DNA from: Trochalopteron elliotii
Lineage: Eukaryota > Chordata > Aves > Passeriformes > Leiothrichidae
Length of the DNA stretch: 64,000 bases
Direction: 5' to 3'
NCBI GenBank assembly: GCA_024734555.1
Contig: JANPWX010000064.1
Location: 669,990 to 733,989, forward strand
A model generated the notes under the pieces. The model did no database searches. It had not been told where the DNA came from and worked only from the letters and a program-made list of their open reading frames with translations. Below are positions 37,346 through 50,080 of the stretch, piece by piece (within the stretch, counting starts at the first letter, position 1; the number at the start of each line of letters is the position of its first letter). The position numbers and the translations under genes were made by a program.

Positions 37346-39900
37346 GTCAGTGGCTAGTCTGAAGAAAAATCTCAGAAGAATGCTATTGTTTACTCCTTCT
37401 ACGTGGTTAACATGGAAGCACAGGAAATAACAAGGTCGGTCAAGTTCATTATGCCTGTGGTACCTCCACTCTGACCCCCTTAATGTTAATTTTCTCACTC
37501 AATATGGAGTTAGTGTTACCAAAGTGGTAATAGGGTTCACAAAACTAGTGAACAAAAATGCTAGTGAGGTTTAAAATACAGAATGTCTGTGTGCTTTCTC
37601 TCCTGTCTGTCTAGAATCTGCCGGTCTCATTTGTCAAACAAATTTTCCCTGTATTTTCTGAGATGTTGGTGATAAGCTGAGTAGTTGAGCATCAGTGGCC
37701 TTGTTGATGTGCCAGTTGGTGAGCACTCAACAATGTGTGCAGTTCAAAGCAGCTCTGAACATTGTGCAAGGGGCAACATTGACATAATTGAGAAATCTGG
37801 CTGAGTGTTCTCTGACATACTTGATTTCAGTCTCAGAATTCTGGGTTTTTTCTCCTTGGGTACTAATTACATTTCAAGTATTTCAGAATGTAGTTCCTTC
37901 TGACCTAACAGTTTCTGCTTATTCAGAAATGGGGGAAAGGCTAAACTAATTATTGGCAAATTCAAATTGAGTTACAATCTCTAATGTGGCTAACTGGAGA
38001 CATAAGACTTGGATATGAACATATTAATAAAAATTGCTCTCAAGAAGAGTTAAAGAAATTGATTCAAAGAATTGATGAGATAGAGACAGAACTCTGGCTT
38101 GAAGTCAAGGGTTTCTTACTACACTTGAGCTAAATAAAAATGCAAAGGAAGGATACTTCTTCTGATGTGGGAAGATAATTGAATAAAGATTTTGGAAAGA
38201 AAAAGCCACATAAACTACTGGAATTCTTAGATATTTGCGAATATTAATGTGCTGAATGAAATGTGTGAGAAACATCTACTATTTTTGCAAAGAAATGTCA
38301 GAGTTATCAGTTATGCTCTAGAAATTAAAAGATGACTTTATATGGTTGACAAATACCAGAAAGGCTTTCCTTGGCTTAAAGCTTCATTTGAAAATTAGGA
38401 TGTGTGTTCCACACTACTGCACACTTAATGACATCAAGTGTCAAGTTGAAGATACCCTAAACAGAAACTGCTCTGGTAGAAAAGGAGGAACAAACAAAAA
38501 GACCAACTATGAAACACTTCCTATGATGAATGCTTATTGCAATTCACTGTTTTTCAGGTTTTTCCAATATTTCTAGAATCTTGCTTTGAAATACATTGTA
38601 GGACCTCATGCTGATCTTTCTTTGTCTGCTTGGGGGAGAGTGTGTGTATGCATCAGGAGCAATAAATGAACAGCTACTTCCAAAATGTTATTAAGGAGTT
38701 GCCTCAATATATTATTGTTTTGAATCAGTTTTCCAGTAAGTAGTGATTTTGATCCTCACTAGAAGCTCTTTTAAACCTAAAATAGTTGTTTTGGAAATGA
38801 AAGCAGCCAATGGTTGAAAATGTGTACTTGGTCATAAATGTGAACTAAGTGTTGTTACACTTGATGTATGGCTATCCAGAAGCACCTCCTTCATTTCCTG
38901 TCACAGTATTAACATTATGAAAGAACTAAATACCTCTTAATACATTAATTGTAAACAAATTACTTTTATTGATGCTTAAAGACTTCCTGCTGTCCACCTA
39001 GATTGAGGAATAAAGTATTAGGAATGCATAGGAAGGAAACTTGGCTTCCAAGCAGAAATTTAATAAATAAAGGAAACACTGAAACTCACCCTTTTTCTTC
39101 TGCAAATTCTACACATTATACAGTGTTCTTCTGCCTTCTGCAGTTTGTCTTTCTAAATGAAATAATCTTCTGCACAAGTGTCTTCTGTTGTTTAACGTGT
39201 GTGTGTGTGAATGCACATGTACCCAAAATCCCTATTTCCCAGTCTCTTCTGCCTTTGTCTGATAATATGGTTGTCTGGTGTGTCCACAGACAGAAGGGAT
39301 GGTCAGAGGAAAATGCTGGCCAGATTACAGCAGTGTAAAGGCCAAAAAACTGCTTGGTGTAAAGGATTACTGAAACATTGAAAATGGTAATTACAGAGAA
39401 GAAATGAGTCTCTAACTATGTTGGGGGGCGGGTGTGTGCGTGTATAATAAAAGATTTGGTCCTTATAATAAAGTTCTTGTACCAGTTTGAGCTAAAAGGA
39501 TTTAAATGAATATTTAGTCATGGCTAACTTGTCTAAACTGACTGTTCAACATAATATCCATAATGGAGAAAGAATTCAAGAAAAGATAATTTGAAGTAAG
39601 TAACTTCTACAAGTATATTAGGAGTACATTAAGTTCTATAAAAAGTTAAATGATGGGTGTGTTGAGACATTTACATGAAGTAAAAATTTAGCCTGCAACC
39701 CTGAATAATGCTTTCTATCACATCATTTAAGTCAGATGTCCATTACAATTCCGAATTGTTATTCTCTGCAGTAGGACAATATCAACAGAATCTTAGTTCC
39801 TCTATGTATATAGCAGATGAAAGCAGCTGAAAACTAGTTCAGGTAGGTCATACAGAGGAGTTAGTATTTCAAGGAAACTGGTACTAATGATACCTGTGTG

Positions 39901-40860
39901 TGTGGATTGACCATGGATGGGTGCTGGATGCCCACCCAGCTGCTCTCACTCTTTCCCTCAAGCAGGCCATGAGGCATATAAGATGCAAAACCTTTTGGAT
40001 GAAGACAAAGACAGAGGTCACTTCAGAATTACTGTTACAGGCACAACGGGGTTGACTCAGAGAAAGCTACTTTATTGCTTGTTGAAAATAGAGTATGACA
40101 GTGAGAAACAAAGGCAAAAGCTGTACCACCTCTTGCTGGTCACTTCTCTTTTCCTCCCAGGCTCAACTGCATTCTTTCATTCCCAACCCCTCTATCTACC
40201 CAAGCTGTGCAGGGCAGTTGCTGACTGAGGGTCTATATAAGTCCATAACAGCTCCTTCCACTTTTTCTCTGCTGCATTATGGGTTCCCTCCAGGGTACAG
40301 TCCTTCAAGAACTGCTCCAGTGGGGATCCTTGCCCCAGACTACAGCCAGCCTGCTCCTGTGTTGTTTCTCCATAGGTAGGAGCTTCAGTCTGCCTGCTCC
40401 AGTGGGGGATTCTCCATGGGCTGCAGAGGTACAGCCTGCCTCACTATGGTCTTCTGCAGAGTCTGCAGGGCACTATCTGCTCTGGTGTCTGGAGCACCTC
40501 CTCCCATTCCTTCACTGACTGGGGTGCTTCTTTCCTTCTCCTTTGTTCCCCTTGCCTCTCTCCCTCAGGCATTTTGCCCTTTCCTAAAGGCCTTTTCCTG
40601 AGGCACCACCACCTTTGTGCCCAAGGAGGTTGGCCGCACCCTGCACGGGTGGGTTGGGTCTGTCCATGTCTGCACAGCCCAGGCCTTTCCTCACAGAGTG
40701 TGCCTCACAGCCAGCGCCTCACCTCAGACACCCTGGGGCTGTTGGATGTCTCAAAAACTGCTGTCAAATTACTTGGAAAAAAACCCCAAATAAGCGACTA
40801 TCTCTGGTTTGTTAAACCACCGTTTGGCAAATCCTGCAGCTTCCCTGCTGGGGCTTTTTA
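39901..40860 (-). mobile_element. Diverged ERVL-type LTR, antisense
   Basis: Read on the minus strand this shares the plan of the LTR at 19898-21007. It has a module area near 40290-40510 containing CTGCAGCCCATGGA (seen as TCCATGGGCTGCAG on the + strand), then TTTCTCACTGTCATACTCT followed by AATAAA (TTTATT at 40071-40076), then CTGTAACAGTAATT in place of the TGGTAATTGG block, and an end reading GGTCAATCCACA at 39901. It is more diverged than the 20-kb copy. The 3' border at 39901 is fairly clear; the 5' border (40790-40900) is not, and I found no target duplication. Open frames at 39917-40861 are by-products. Confidence 0.72.
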
Positions 40861-42401
40861 GGACCCCTTGCTGGGCAGATGGGGCAGCTCTGGATTAAGG
40901 AGTAGTGAAATCTGAGGGTATGGAACCTGTCAGCTCATATATATGGATTTAAAACTGAGTGCTTAGTGTTCCTCTTCTAGCTTTTTCAATTTTTATGAAA
41001 AAACTTGCTTAATGTGATTTAATAAGTAATAATTTTAGAGAGACCTCACCTCAAAGAAGTGTAAAATATTTATGACCATATACTTGGTTTCATGTGGATA
41101 TAAACATCTCTGAGCTTTTAACCCAGCCCTTCCCAACCAGACTCCAGTTGTGTGTCTCTTCCTATTGAAACATAAGGAAGACTTTGGACACCAAGAGGAG
41201 TGGAATTCATCACCCTCTGTCACTAACTTAAAAAGCTGTCACGTTCTTATCTTCACCCAAAATAGGATTTGGACTTTGGAGTCTAGTTTAGAGAGTCATT
41301 AAATTTGGCCACTTGCTGATCAAAAATGATATTAATTCAGGGTCAGATTTATCTATTAGGAAAAGGCTGTGGGCAGCCCACACTGAACCAGTTGTGAGCA
41401 AGTGCTTGGGCTTGAATGGCTCTGCTGAGTATCTTTTGCAAAGCATGCAAAAAAAGGATTTTTTTTTTCTTCTTAGAGTAAAATATAATTTGTGGTAGGT
41501 ACTTTAAAATGCAGGGCTCTGAAAGAAAGACCATGCAATAGCAACTATTTAAATTTCAGTCTGAATCATCTTTCCAGCAATGTAGGTACATGATGTCCTT
41601 TCCCCTTCTTTGAAATATTAATGTAGGATCTGTTAGTTTCAAATATTCTAGAGTGCTCTGTCTACACTGAGAGCCATCTCAAAAATTATTGCTATTTATT
41701 GTTCCTCATATATATATTTGGAATTATGCAAGAAGTAGAAACTTATTGTGGAAAATCCACCTTTTTTTTTCTTCAAAGCTGTTTCTCTCTATGCTTTCAG
41801 GAATCCAGACTGTTGATTCTGTGTGGTTAACTGTTGAGCGGCTTAAATATGTACTGTGTTACAATGAATACTTTAGTTTGTGGCTTTGTTATGTGGCAGT
41901 GTGTTTCTCAAGTAGACAGTTTTAGTGGAAGAGCAAGTTATTGGAGAAATATTTCCCTGAATGCATATGTATTATTTCTCATTATTTGTATAATCATCTT
42001 CTTTGCTGATGTGTAAATCTGGAGCAGACATTGCAGTATGCTTACATAAATATAGACTAATGGAACCTAATTCTGCCTAGGCCCCTTGGACGCTAATTCC
42101 TTTATGTGCTCATGTCTACAGCTGATAGGAAAGGCTTGAAAATGAAAGCTTTTCTTAGACTTCTAATATATTGAATATGAAAAATCAAATCATATTCATT
42201 TTCTGTTTGTAGTTAAAACTTCTAATAGGAATCTCAGACATGTCGTGATGAAGATGTATTTTCTTAGTGTCAGAAGACTAATTGACAGCTTATTGTAAAT
42301 AACAATTAAAAAAACCTCAAACCCAATTTTTTAATATGTTAGTCTGTTCTGAAAACTTCTTCCTTCACTTGAACTTTCAGGCAGGTTTTGTGTTGTAGCC
42401 C

Positions 42402-42500
42402 GTGACCATGGAAACAAGGAGATGGCCCAACAGCAGTGATTGTTACACATTGAGGGCAGGCTGTGTAATGACTTGGGCTAATTAGCTATGACTTCAGCTG
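42402..42500. promoter_or_regulatory. Candidate regulatory block with RFX-like X-box
   Basis: GTGACCATGGAAAC at 42402-42415 fits the RFX X-box half-site pattern GTNRCC and RGYAAC with a 2-base spacer and one mismatch. CTAATTAGC, a homeobox core, follows at 42478-42486. Function is inferred from motifs only. Confidence 0.25.
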
Positions 42501-42768
42501 AAAGATGCTACCTTGCCTAGATCTTGCACTGAAATACTCTTGTTCCTCCTTAAGTGAAGTCTCCAGACTGAAAATGTTTCTGTAACTGTTTATTTTAACT
42601 GGACTGAGTAAAATGGGTATACCCCAAAGAAGCTAAGAATCTAGGGAGTGCTAGGAACATAGTACAGGAAAACTTAAGTGACTCTGCAATATTTGCCTCA
42701 TGTTTAACAGGATTTATTCACCACCATTAATCACAAAGGACTTGAAGTGACTTTCAAATCAAACAAGT

Positions 42769-42960
42769 GTTGTTGCAGTGGCCAGGTTCTGCATGGGTGC
42801 AGCAAGTGCACAGGGACAGCAGGGACCTGTCACGGTGCCCTGGTGAATAAAGCTGCATTGAAACTTGTGTGCCTCGGAGTTCACATGCCTTGGCTTTGCT
42901 TGGACAGACCATGAGAACTCGGGGATTCTGCAGCCTGTAGTCCACAGCAGTTGCAATTCA
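42769..42960 (+). mobile_element. Possible LTR 3' end or retroelement fragment
   Basis: The block is GC-richer than its surroundings and has AATAAA at 42846-42851, followed by a CTGCATTGAAAC stretch and GTGTGCCTCGGAG, reminiscent of an R/U5 junction of avian class II LTRs. Borders and a target duplication could not be fixed, so this may be only a fragment or a coincidence. Confidence 0.3.
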
Positions 42961-45900
42961 AGGATTATGTTCTTAATACGCCTGAGCTGGTTCTGCATAA
43001 AACTAGCTCAGCTTTATAGTCAAAGTGGGTAGTAAATTTTCCAGATCCCTGCTGGTACTGGAAGTGATACAGCTGTTAATCCAGGCCTGTGATCATTTGC
43101 TCTGCCTCCCTTGCCATCATTACTTTGTAACAGGGAAATTTACTAGGCTGCTTGAAAGCTGACTGTGTCTTTGAAAATGTTCTCTAGATCTTTTATTAGC
43201 TTTCTTCTAAAATTTAAGAAGAAAATATTGAAATCATAAATGTCTCATCTTGCTATTTAGTTCTACATAGTGAATCCTACATAATTCAGCCTTATTTTTT
43301 CTGGCTTGCTTACTGATCCTTTTTCTTTAAAAGAATTGTTCACACTTGTCTTAAAATCTGAGAGAATTAGAATTGCGTTCTCTGAATTCTGTAAATGGCT
43401 GTTCTGCCACAAGAGCCTGTTAGAGCTTCCCACTATGTCCATGGAATTTGAACTTAAATTTAAAAGAGGAAGCTTCTTCTGTGCTAAATTAAGAGCAAAA
43501 TACAAATTAAAACTTTAACACTTGTGTCCTGTCATTCTCCGTGTATTGAAACCTCAATGATTAAATAGCAATCCTAATAAACAGCTATGACAATAAGTCT
43601 AAATCAGGTATTAAAAATACCCCGATCTTTTGAAGCTTAGTGTTAAAAACTGAGAGAACCCAACTAAAATTAAGAGAAAACCTGTAATAAATAGTCACTG
43701 GCTGTACCTCTTTTCTTTCATGTCCACTGCTTCCCAGTTGCTGCCATTGTAAGGTAGTTCTCTTCAGTATTTTCTACTTACTCCAGCAATTTGTTATTCA
43801 CTGCCTTTTTTTTGTTTTCCTTTATTTTTTCTTGCCTCTTTTCTCTATGCTTTCCCATCCCACTCCTTGTTTGGTTCACAAAGTATTTAATTTTGTAGAG
43901 TATCAGAAGCACTGCTATTTTAGACCAAATTCTTCTTCCTTACAGGCTTAATCATAGTTCATCACATCTCAACATGTCTGGTTTTTATGGTTAGTTATGC
44001 AAGTTGTGGGGATTGTACCCCTGACCTTTCATCCTTAATTGCAGCTTTTAGAGACATGATTCGGCACAACACTTATATAGTACTGGTAGTCTTAAGGGCT
44101 TTGCTGAACTTTGACGTGGAACAGAAACCACAAATACATGCGAATGAGGGAGAAAAGCAGCAATTCCAACCTTTGAAACATATGTAGACAACATGGAAAA
44201 CTCTGGTCTGGGTCTATTTTATGTCCCTGCAAAAGGGCTTTTTTTGGTGAGAGATGGCTTTGCAAGGATTAAGTACTTGTGATAGGGGTGTACTAGATGT
44301 GGTCTTCTTTTTCCACTTACCAGCTGCTTCTGTTTATTTTGAAGGTACACTTTTGACTCTAAAAGATTTTCTTTTTAAACATGTACGAAGCTTCGTGGAA
44401 GCAATCAGCCTCTCTAAAGCCACTTCTTCCATTATAGTAATCTTTTCAAAAGCTATCTAGTTTTCAGCTACAGGTCTAAGTTAACAGGCTTTTCAGTTTC
44501 TTCTAAGTCAAATTTCAGTCTCATCAATATGTGTTTGCATGTTTTCCCTTTCTCAATTGTGTGAGGGCTGTAGAACTAGCCTCTGCCATCGTCAATTCCT
44601 TGTTAGAAATGAAGAAGCAGTTGTTGTAGTATATTGCATATAATTCCAACTTTTCTGTGACAACACTTACGCTACTGTCTCGGCAGTAAAATATGTGGCT
44701 GTGTTGCCATTATTTATATTTTGAGGAAAGCATGTAAAGTATGTTCATTCCTTTAAGAATTGGTCTTGTTTTCTGTGATCGCAGCTGTAGCTGCATCTCT
44801 GTATGTGATGGTGCACATGAAAACAAATCTTGTGGTATATTATAAACCACTGTGAAACATTTTGAGAAAGTCATCTGGATCTCATTTGCTGGTTGAATTG
44901 TTGTTCCAGCCTGTGGTTCCTGCTGTGAACTTCACTACTGTGAAGATGCATAAGAAGCAAAACAAAACAGTAATGTGTATGTCATCTAGAAGGAGCACTG
45001 AAAACAGATAGTTAAAGCATGCAGTCTTTCACATGTGGCAGATGTAAAAATCTTGCTGAATTAGCTCTTGGTTACAGTCGGGAGTCTGGATGTAGCAATT
45101 TGTTGTATTTCTTTGAAGACATGCAGTGTTGTCTGCATTTGCTGATGTACTTAGTGTGTGTTTCGTGTTCAGAAAAGAATGGTAAATTATATTACTATTT
45201 TCTTCAGTAAATAGAAACTTAAGACTCCGTTAATCTTTTTATGGCATTTCTTTATATCTGAATTTGTACTTGATGCAGCTTGCAAGCATTTGAAGATTGA
45301 AAGACTTCAGTAAAACAGCTAGATATTAAAATATCCAAATTCTTCAGTAGCGCTTTCAGGTTATGCTTTCTAGTCTATGAGAAGTTCTAGCAAGGCTGAC
45401 AGCATAAACTGGATTGAAAGGATCAAGGTTAAATTGATTATAAAATGTTTGGTTCTGTTTTGCATCCATGTCTAGATGCCTTGTATAATTAGTATTAAGA
45501 AATGCAGACATCTGACTTGATATCTAATATTTTCCTAGAATTGTATTTGTTTTATTAAATAACTTTTCTGCTTTAGTTCACTCTGGAGGATCTTAAGTAA
45601 CAGTAACAAAATTATTTAAAATAAATACAGTTTCAAAACCTACTGCTATTGAGCAGTGTGGTTTTTTGTTTTTTTTTTTTTTTCCTGGCCTTGGTTTTTA
45701 TATGCTGAAGACTTTTGCGCCACCATCTCAGTCTCTTATTTTGAGATCTGGACAGGGTGATTTAAAATGTGGCAATCTACTTTCAGCTGTCTCCTGAAGC
45801 ACCTTTTAGAAGTCTTGTGCAAGAGTTCTTAGGAAACAGAACTATTGGGATACCTGTTAATGCTGCTGTAAATGTCTTAATGTCATATCAGGTGAATGGT

Positions 45901-46818
45901 GATTAAAAGGCATGTCTGTGACTAGTACTTACATAAAAAATATCAGATGTTGATATAACTTCTTTGATGTTAAAATAATCATTGTTTATAGGATGTTGAG
46001 CTAGCGGAAGAAGATAGGTTTCTGAATTAATAAAAGATAGATTGCAGAGGAATTATAACCCATTTATTATTGCAGCATTTTGAAGATTATCATAGAATGC
46101 TTTTAATGCCTGCCCACAGCTTTGCTTGAAATTATTGTTAGAATTGCAATCAGCAGTTTCCAATATTGCTTTCTGTAGCTCTTGAGGTGTTCAAAGTCTG
46201 CTAATGAGAATTGAGACCATTGTTTCCTCTCTAATAATTTCAACTTCAGTTACATCAGTCTGATGAAAAGTGATCAGTTTTCCTTAAATAACATCACAGC
46301 CTGCATTTGTGATAACATTTCATTCAAAACACTTTTAAAAATTTTTGAGTTGTTTATGCCTACCAGTCTCCATTAGTTATGCTCTGCCCTCGGCTTTTAC
46401 TGTTTTCATCTTCCTACTTGTCCCTTTCTGTTAAACCTCCAGAAATCCTTCAAGTTCAATTCTCATGAAGTATGGAGAATTTATTTTATCTTCTCCATCT
46501 CCCTGCACAGCCTGCCTTTATGAATTCCATTAATGCTTGATGTAACACTTCCAGATGTATAAACTGAATAAAATGTTTCCAGTTTTAGTACAAAAAAAAA
46601 CATGATAAAATTACAGCTGAGAGGTGGAACCTTAGCTTTAAACTTGCTAGTGGCTGCATTGCTCTTCTAGAGATCTTGTGTGGATGACTAGCTTCAAGTC
46701 ATTGGATGCAATGAGCAACCAAACTAATGGTTCATTTAAGTTTTGTCTTTTTGATTGCCAGCAATAAGTAAACTTGTGCTTAGATGGGATTATAAAAACA
46801 TCTTTAAATGCTAGATAA

Positions 46819-47350
46819 TGTAGGAGCAAGGAATACAGGAGACCTTGCCCCTGATAAGTAACAGCTGTGTTAATTACCCAATACAGCCTCGCCCCTGAGC
46901 AGTCACAGCTATAGCCAATAAAGGTCAGTGTGATAAAAGAGGGAGTGAGTTAGCTGGTGCAGAGAGGGGTATGGAGGAGGAACTGGGAATGAGAGGATCA
47001 TGAAGAAGAAGGATCCTGGGGTGAGAGAATCACTGCTGCAAGGTCAGTCGGGGTCTGCAGTTCGAGCCTGTTGTTGGAACCTGCAGTCACACTCTAGCCA
47101 GGTAAAAGCCTGCAGTCAGAGTCTGCAGACCAATACCTGCAGTCACAGTTTAGCAGGAAATAGCCAGCAGTCAGAGGCTGCAAGGGAAACCTACAGTAGG
47201 AGCTTGCTGCAGCCAGAGTCAGTGAATAGTTGAAATCAGGATGGCTGAGCTGTAAAGAGGAATAAACCAAGACATTTTTTTATGCTGTGGAAAACAAGAA
47301 GTCTGTGTCTCGGCTCATTTCTATCCTCAAACAGGAGGGCTGCTGCAACA
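46819..47350 (+). mobile_element. Solo LTR, ERVK-like (6-bp target duplication)
   Basis: This 532-bp element begins TGTAGGAGCAAGG and ends GCTGCAACA. It is flanked by an exact 6-bp duplication, AGATAA at 46813-46818 and 47351-47356. A TATA-like TGATAAAAG lies at 46931-46939 and AATAAA at 47261-47266, giving a promoter-to-poly(A) spacing plausible for an LTR. Between them is a run of degenerate CTGCAG repeats. There is no internal retroviral coding region, so it is a solo LTR. Its wording differs from the other two 6-bp-duplication LTRs, so it is a different subfamily. It is sense-oriented relative to the inferred host transcription, so its own poly(A) signal could be used. Confidence 0.87.
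47055..47213 (+). repeat. CTGCAG-word periodic array inside the LTR
   Basis: CTGCAG or near variants start at 47055, 47081, 47110, 47123, 47137, 47165, 47178, 47191 and 47207. The spacings fall close to 13-14 or twice that, pointing to a decayed minisatellite of about 13-14 bases within the LTR. Confidence 0.6.
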
Positions 47351-47356
47351 AGATAA

Positions 47357-50003
47357 AGCCTTTGTTTGAAACTGGATATAGTAACTTTGATCTGGCTGCC
47401 ATAAACACAAACGTGCACATGTGTAATTTAAACAACTCGTGGGAGAGTGTTGAATTTATTCATGCTGGAACATCAGAATTGTTAGGATTTAATTATCTCT
47501 GCCTGTAACTTAATTTCTACTTCTTCGAAGACCATTGTAACTGATTTAACATGCTAAATCTTCATTTTTGGCATGTTGATCTTAAGGAAGAAAAACGCAG
47601 AGAGAAATGAATGGGAAAAGAGTATTTCCTGCTAAGCAAAGTACAGTAATATAAATAATTCTATTGCGTTATTTGAATTAGTCTTTAAACCCACCCCCAC
47701 ATTTAATTCAACGAGTGCCTCTGACTTCTTTAAAGGCTTTCATATGAATCTTTTTTTGCTCCTGTAGGTTGCCAGTCTAATTTGAAACTCAACATTGTTC
47801 TGTTTTTTTCTTTTCTCTGTTGTTGCAAAGGGAGCTGCAACCCTGAGCTGTGCTGGTGCAGTAGATTAGCTGTAACATGACTGCTGTGCTGTCTCTTAGA
47901 GCAGCACAATATTTTCCAGTCTTTGCCAGTTCCTCTCAGTAAGGCTTACCAGGAAAATGCTTTTGTCTTGCTAACTTGTGTTCTTTCTTGTCATGTTCGT
48001 AGAGAGGAAATGTTGCTTGGTTCTGTCTCTTGGACCCAGACTGGGTGTAGCAAAACTGATCAACTCAGATCCCAACCAATAATTCACTTCCCTTAGGGGT
48101 TTCAAAGAGAGTGTAGCCAAATGTAATAGTACTCTGCTTTAGCACTGATGGAGGTTAAAGCTGGGATCATGGTAAAGAAAAAAGGTCTTCCACAGTACCA
48201 GGTTAGCACAAGAGAGTGTTAAAGTGTGCCATGGTTCATATTTGCAGTGGCGTGATACAATGGTTCAGCTTGTGGAGAAAGCTTCTATTTTGTGTGGTAT
48301 TTTGGTGTGCCAACACTTGTCCTGGATGTGTTGTATGCTAACCTAAATTTTATATCAACTTATTATCTTAGATCATGCTGGTATGACCACAAGTAATCAA
48401 CAGAATGAGGCAATGCTTCTGTCTATCCCAGGCTGAACCACAATATGGAATAGTACTCCTGCCTCTGGTCCGTGGCAATGTGAAGTGAGTCAGTTCTGGA
48501 TTGCTCCGCAGCATGTGGCTGCAGTAGTGTTGGGACACTTGGTACTTGTGTTTGGATGGCTTGAGGCAACAGTGGTACTTACTGTTCCCTGTTTACTAGA
48601 GATGGATCCTTTTTCTGGAAAAACTTAAGTGTCATTTTTTGGGGGTTTTTTGTTCATCTTCCTATATTTTTAAAAACATCAATAAGTTTATAAAACTGAC
48701 TTGATATAATTTAATTTTCTACAAATACTTACAAAATAAATGTAGAGGTTTGGGGGCTTTTTTTTGTTGTGTGGGATTTTTTTTTATGTTTGATATTTTG
48801 TTTTTTGAAAATAGCTCTCCTTTTCTGCAGAAGAGAATTCTACAGTTATAATTTTCAATCTCTGGCTTTCATATTTACTGTGACACTGAAACACACATTG
48901 CTGCTGCTGTGTTTGAGAAGCTCTCTGGTGTTTTAAAGTTTAGAATTAGAAGTTGCTCTTATGTTAAATTTCTTTTGTGCATCCCAGACTAATTAAGAAT
49001 CCATTAACATGAACTGCTTTGCTGTTTTTTATTGGTCATAGGCCTAGAGGTGTAGAATAAAACCCTCAAAATGTATTTCACCTTCTAAATGGAGTCTTTA
49101 AGGAGTAATAATTTCTGAAGTAATATTCCAATAATGGTAGTTCAGCACTTGGAGATTGGGTACACATGCATTTCAGTATATTGTAATAATGTGGGAAATC
49201 TGCATTAATGTGTTTACTTCTACTTTGATCCCACGCTGTGTGTGTGTATACTTCTATGAAAGTTTTTTCATACTGGGTGTGACTTTCACTTGTTCTGTTT
49301 GCAATTAAACATCTGGAAACAAAACTTCCTTGATGTTTTTAAAACTCATTTAGTGTTTGAAAAAGAAAGTCTGGTATAGTCCTGCAAGTTCCATGTGGAA
49401 AACACCCATAAAAATCACTTAATTACTATATTCTGCAAGATATTAAAAATATTCCTGTAACATAACCAATTAGGGAAAATGGAAGTGATGTAGAAGGTGT
49501 GCTTGCTCCGCTTCCTACTGCATTATTAAAGTAATGCTCAGCATTCCTTATACAATGTATGTATAGGTAAAGAGCCCTGAGCCTTTTGAGACTTTTCAGT
49601 CAATGTGGATTTGCATAGCAGTGCACATAGTGGGTTCCTTATAGCATCAGGCTGAAAAACACAAATCCTTGAAGAAAACAAATTGCTTCCATTAATTTTT
49701 CAATTTTTGGACACTAAGCAATTGAGAGAGAGATCAGACATGAGATTAGTTTCAGAGAACTGATATTGCTGTGTTATACACTCAGTGTATCATTTTGACA
49801 AGTATTTTACTTTATTTAAGCTGAAATCAGCTGAGTTCTTAAAGAACTTTAAGCTTTTTAGTCAGATTTGAGGACAGGCTTCTTTATTCTTCCTGGATGC
49901 TTCCTGCTGTAGTAGAAGACATTATTTTGTTGTATACTGGAATACACTTCCACTAACATACAGCAGCCTTAAGGACTGGATGTTCTTTTGTAGCTAAACT
50001 TAA
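47357..50003. other. AT-rich non-coding DNA, nothing recognised
   Basis: G/T-rich stretches occur near 48640 and 48755-48805. There is no gene, RNA gene or transposon that I can identify. Confidence 0.6.
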
Positions 50004-50080
50004 CCACACCCCCCCACAAACAAATGAAAAAAACCCACCCTCAAAAAAAAAAACAAACCAACAAACCCCCACAAACCTGA
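50004..50080. repeat. A/C-rich low-complexity tract
   Basis: A G-poor stretch with C runs and an 11-base A run at 50043-50053, the only poly-A run of 10 or more noted on the + strand. The complement is G/T-rich, like the tract at 18560. Confidence 0.7.

Larger units (their letters stand above)
31851..39900. other. AT-rich non-coding DNA, presumed intron
   Basis: No exon or RNA gene was recognised. Listed separately within it are the palindrome at 33570, a duplication at 36585 and a POU-site-rich block at 37230. The longest open frame (35156-35581 plus, 141 codons) has no recognisable domain and is within chance expectation for a window of this size. Confidence 0.6.
40861..46812. other. AT-rich non-coding DNA, presumed intron
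   Basis: No exon or RNA gene was recognised. The stretch includes T runs at 41459 and 45669, the RFX-like block at 42402 and a possible LTR end at 42769, listed separately. Open frames are 60-80 codons. Confidence 0.6.

Noticed and set aside
44000..44075. Minus-strand T-arm-like hairpin (GGGG, 7-base loop, CCCC) suggesting a tRNA or mitochondrial insertion
   Set aside because: No convincing A-box, D-arm or acceptor stem fits around it, and it matches no mitochondrial tRNA I know.
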